In this document: piece after piece, positions 61,237 to 64,000 of the stretch
Position numbering within the stretch: position 1 is the first letter of the stretch
Layout: the number at the start of each line of letters is the position of its first letter
DNA from: Lachnospiraceae bacterium
GTDB lineage: Bacteria > Bacillota > Clostridia > Lachnospirales > Lachnospiraceae
Assembly: GCA_910575155.1 (NCBI GenBank)
Contig: CAJTDX010000018.1
Coordinates: 1-64,000, forward strand
Direction: 5' to 3'
Length of the DNA stretch: 64,000 nucleotides
Program-made: the position numbers and the translations under genes
Notes under the pieces: generated by a model
The model's input: the letters and a program-made list of their open reading frames with translations, nothing else
Databases searched by the model: none
What the model was told of the DNA's origin: nothing

Positions 61237-63480
61237 ATGGCAAAGTATGCGAATGTTATCATAGATATTTCACATGAAAAACTGGATAAGGCGTTTCAAT
61301 ATAAGATCCCGCAGGAATTGCAGCAGGAATTGGCTGTGGGAATGCAGGTAGAAGCGCCTTTTGGCAATGGCGACCGCAAAAGCACCGCTTATGTGGTTGA
61401 GCTTACAGATACGCCGGAATACGACGTTTCCAGACTGAAAGAAATCAAAGGGATCGTGACAGGGAGCATCCCTATAGAATCCCAACTGATTGCCCTTGCA
61501 GGTTGGATGCGCAGAAATTATGGCGGTACCATGAGCCAGGCGCTGGGAACCGTATTGCCGGTAAAACAGAAATCCACCGAGAAGAAGCAGCGTTTGGTGC
61601 GGCTTGTTTTAAGCCGCAAGAAGGCGGCAGAACAGCTCGCACTTTTTGAAAAAAAGCGCCACACGGCCAGGGCCAGGCTTTTGTCAGGGCTTCTTGAACA
61701 AAATCCTCTGCCTTATGAGGTGGTGACAAAGAAGCTGAATATGACGGCGTCCGTGATCCGCGCCATGGAAGAGATGGGGATTCTGGCAGTCGAGGAACAG
61801 CGCGCTTACCGCAATCCGCTCGGAGAGATGAAACGGGAGAGGAAACGGCTGGTTCTCAATGAGGAGCAGAGGCAGGCGGTAGAACGGATCTGGAAAGATT
61901 TTTCGCAGGGAAATTATTACACTTACCTGCTGCGGGGCGTAACCGGGAGCGGAAAAACGGCTGTCTACATAGAATTGATTGAACAGGTGGTGCGAAGCGG
62001 CAGGCAGGCGATCGTACTGATTCCGGAAATTGCGCTGACGTATCAGACAGTCGTGCGTTTTTATCAGCGGTTTGGCGAACGCGTCTCTATCCTTAATTCC
62101 AAAATGTCTAAGGGAGAGCGGTATGACCAATTTGAGCGGGCAAAAAACGGAGAGCTGGACGTGATGATCGGGCCTCGGTCCGCATTGTTCACACCTTTTT
62201 CAAATTTAGGGATTATTATGATAGACGAGGAGCATGAGAACAGCTATAAAAGTGAGACGCTGCCGCGCTATCATGCCAGAGAAGCGGCAATCGAGCGCGC
62301 CCGGATGGCGGGGGCCAGCGTGGTATTGGGTTCCGCGACGCCATCTGTGGACAGTTTTTATCATGCGCAAAAAGGAAACTATGTTCTTTTGGAATTAGAA
62401 AAAAGAATCGAAGAAAAACCGCTGCCCAGGTGTTATATTGTGGATTTGCGGGAAGAACTAAGACAAGGGAACCGTTCCATTCTCAGTGATAAGCTGCAGG
62501 AGCTGATGGAACAGCGTATAAAGGCGCGTCAGCAGATTATGCTGTTTATCAACCGCAGAGGCATTGCGGGATTTGTATCCTGCCGCGCCTGCGGCCATGT
62601 GATGAAATGTTCCCATTGCGACGTGTCGTTAAGCCAGCATAATAATGGAAGGCTGATGTGCCATTACTGCGGCTATACCAGCAATATGCCAAAAGAATGT
62701 CCCGAATGCGGTTCAAAGTATATCGGCGGATTTAAAGCCGGGACGCAAAAAATAGAAGAGATCGTAAAAAAGCGTTTTCCGGATGCGGGCGTGCTGCGCA
62801 TGGATTTCGACACTACGCGCAATAAAGACGGATACGAAAAAATATTATCCTCTTTTGCCAATCACGAGGCGGATATTTTAATTGGGACGCAGATGATTGT
62901 AAAAGGACATGATTTTCCGAATGTCACCCTTGTGGGAGTTCTTGCGGCGGATTTGTCTTTGCACGTCAGCGATTTTCACGGACCGGAGCGAACCTTTCAG
63001 CTTATTACCCAGGCGGCAGGCCGCGCCGGGAGGGGAAAGCTGCCGGGAGAAGTTGTGATACAGACTTACAGCCCGGACCATTACGCGATTGAATTGGCGC
63101 AGAAGCAGGATTATAAAAAATTTTATGAGACAGAGATCAGCTACCGGGAACTGATGCAGTATCCGCCCATCGGGCATATGCTTACAATGCTTACGGCGTC
63201 TAAAGACGAGCTTACGGCAATTTTAAGTTCAGAGCTGCTGGCAAATAAAATCCGGCAGGCGCAGGAGAAGGGAAAGCTTTCGGGGCTGAAAATGATCGGC
63301 CCTTCTGACGCAGGTATTGCAAAAGTGAAGGATTTTTACCGGAAGGTACTATATTTTAAACATCAGGATTATTCCGTATTGATACAAATCAAGGATGTGC
63401 TGGAACAGTTTGTAAACCGGCATCGGGAATTCCAGAACGTTACGGTACAGTTTGATTTTGATCCAATGAACGGGTTCTGA
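61237..63480 (+). CDS. priA: Primosomal helicase PriA
   Basis: A 747-residue helicase that restarts stalled replication forks. The N-terminal DNA-binding domain (1-110) precedes Walker A GVTGSGKTAVYIELIE, the DEEH box (IIMIDEEHENSYKSE), and the two zinc sites CRACGHVMKCSHCDV and CHYCGYTSNMPKECPECGSK. Motifs V-VI follow (GTQMIVKGHDFPNVTLVGVL; ITQAAGRAGRG). The track start GTG 61225 overlaps the AGGTGG site; ATG 61237 is preferred. def starts 19 nt after. Confidence 0.96.
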   Translation: MAKYANVIIDISHEKLDKAFQYKIPQELQQELAVGMQVEAPFGNGDRKSTAYVVELTDTPEYDVSRLKEIKGIVTGSIPIESQLIALAGWMRRNYGGTMSQALGTVLPVKQKSTEKKQRLVRLVLSRKKAAEQLALFEKKRHTARARLLSGLLEQNPLPYEVVTKKLNMTASVIRAMEEMGILAVEEQRAYRNPLGEMKRERKRLVLNEEQRQAVERIWKDFSQGNYYTYLLRGVTGSGKTAVYIELIEQVVRSGRQAIVLIPEIALTYQTVVRFYQRFGERVSILNSKMSKGERYDQFERAKNGELDVMIGPRSALFTPFSNLGIIMIDEEHENSYKSETLPRYHAREAAIERARMAGASVVLGSATPSVDSFYHAQKGNYVLLELEKRIEEKPLPRCYIVDLREELRQGNRSILSDKLQELMEQRIKARQQIMLFINRRGIAGFVSCRACGHVMKCSHCDVSLSQHNNGRLMCHYCGYTSNMPKECPECGSKYIGGFKAGTQKIEEIVKKRFPDAGVLRMDFDTTRNKDGYEKILSSFANHEADILIGTQMIVKGHDFPNVTLVGVLAADLSLHVSDFHGPERTFQLITQAAGRAGRGKLPGEVVIQTYSPDHYAIELAQKQDYKKFYETEISYRELMQYPPIGHMLTMLTASKDELTAILSSELLANKIRQAQEKGKLSGLKMIGPSDAGIAKVKDFYRKVLYFKHQDYSVLIQIKDVLEQFVNRHREFQNVTVQFDFDPMNGF

Positions 63481-63499
63481 AAAAAGAGGAGGAAATGGT

Positions 63500-63970
63500 A
63501 TGGCAGTGAGAAATATCCGTCAGCTGGGAGACGAAATACTGAAAAAAAAATGCAGGGAAATCAAGGAGATCACGCCAAGAATCAGAGAACTGATTGAGGA
63601 CATGAAAGAAACTATGTATGAGGCGAACGGCGTAGGTCTGGCTGCGCCCCAGGTGGGCGTTTTAAAGCGCGTGGTGGTAATTGATATCGGGGAAGGGCCT
63701 CTGGTGCTGGTGAATCCCAGGCTGCTGGAGTCCAGCGGAGAACAGACCGGAGAAGAAGGCTGTTTAAGCGTTCTGGGAAAATATGGTATCGTTACCCGTC
63801 CCATGTATGTAAAAATTGAGGCGTGGGATGAAAATATGGAATATAGAGAGATTGAAGGAGAGGAGCTTCTGGCCCGTGCGATCTGTCATGAAATCGACCA
63901 TCTGGATGGTCATATGTATGTGGAAAAGGCAGAAGACGGTTTACATGATGTAGAGTACGAGGAGGAATAA
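63500..63970 (+). CDS. def: Peptide deformylase
   Basis: Removes the formyl group from new proteins. All three motifs are present in 156 residues: GVGLAAPQVGV, EEGCLSV (Cys metal ligand) and ICHEIDHLDG (HExxH). RBS AGAGGAGGAAATGGT is strong. It is followed directly by fmt, the usual def-fmt pair. Confidence 0.97.
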   Translation: MAVRNIRQLGDEILKKKCREIKEITPRIRELIEDMKETMYEANGVGLAAPQVGVLKRVVVIDIGEGPLVLVNPRLLESSGEQTGEEGCLSVLGKYGIVTRPMYVKIEAWDENMEYREIEGEELLARAICHEIDHLDGHMYVEKAEDGLHDVEYEEE

Positions 63971-63971
63971 T

Positions 63972-64000
63972 ATGAGAGTAATTTTTATGGGAACGCCGGA
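63972..64000 (+). CDS. fmt: Methionyl-tRNA formyltransferase, first codons only
   Basis: ATG 63972 opens MRVIFMGTP, the standard N-terminus of Fmt, which formylates initiator Met-tRNA. GGAGG lies just upstream inside the def stop region. The gene runs off the window; position after def supports the call. Confidence 0.85.

Noticed and set aside
1-64000. tRNA, rRNA, riboswitches
   Set aside because: I looked for cloverleaf/CCA-type ends and known riboswitch cores near pyrE, purE and murE and saw none I could support; a covariance-model scan was not possible.

Overview
The window reads as a chromosome segment of a Gram-positive anaerobe of the class Clostridia, most likely a Lachnospiraceae gut commensal. 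The grounds are the family content (VanG-type resistance genes, UvrX/YolD pair, DUF6142, AIM24, Tn916-type integrase, Mob_Pre/MobV relaxase), strong AGGAGG ribosome binding sites, many short operons and IS1634/IS66/IS200 remnants. This is inference from gene families; no 16S or tRNA gene was seen.

Layout. 1-13.2 kb: a decayed surface-protein end, an IS1634 element with an older IS remnant beside it, then pyrE, a small membrane-protein group (50-aa protein, VanZ-like, DUF6142), an M29 aminopeptidase, the purine genes purE-purM-purN-purD, an AIM24 protein and a second, diverged IS1634 transposase. 13.6-20.2 kb: one 2186-residue secreted protein with two GH97 glycosidase modules, Ig-like domains and lectin-like domains. 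20.4-25.9 kb: a VanG-type D-Ala-D-Ser cluster (vanR, vanS, vanG, and VanT split into membrane and racemase genes) without a vanXY. 25.9-29.1 kb: a tyrosine recombinase, a triple 64-bp tandem repeat, and a UvrX-type polymerase with its YolD partner.

29.2-34.6 kb: an AT-rich island bounded by a perfect 98-bp inverted repeat. It carries an IS200 remnant and three tightly packed genes on alternating strands: a radical SAM protein, a STAND-like NTPase with TPR repeats and a D-Ala-D-Ala-ligase-like ATP-grasp enzyme. I do not recognise this combination; it is my main candidate for an undescribed system. 34.8-40.2 kb: a coiled-coil protein of unknown function, mutY, a family 2 glycosyltransferase and a secreted subtilisin-like protease.

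40.5-56.3 kb: an integrative mobilizable element. At its left end are integrase, XRE repressor, excisionase and MobV relaxase with an iteron-like inverted repeat cluster. Its cargo is a complete phosphate system (pstS-C-A-B, phoU, phoP-phoR) behind a PHO-box-like promoter, plus a hybrid histidine kinase. The right part is decayed: two DUF6061-like copies, a gene cut by an IS66 fragment, and three related att-like inverted repeats that suggest stepwise accretion. 56.4-59.5 kb: accessory genes and wrecks (HTH regulator, DUF3788, a frameshifted Rpn/PD-(D/E)XK transposase-family gene, a BlaR1-like remnant, a shortened rifampin ADP-ribosyltransferase). 59.7-64 kb: housekeeping genes murE, priA, def and the first codons of fmt.

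Starts were moved from the ORF track wherever a ribosome binding site and family N-terminus favoured an internal codon; each case is noted. All family calls are from reading the translations, without database searches.
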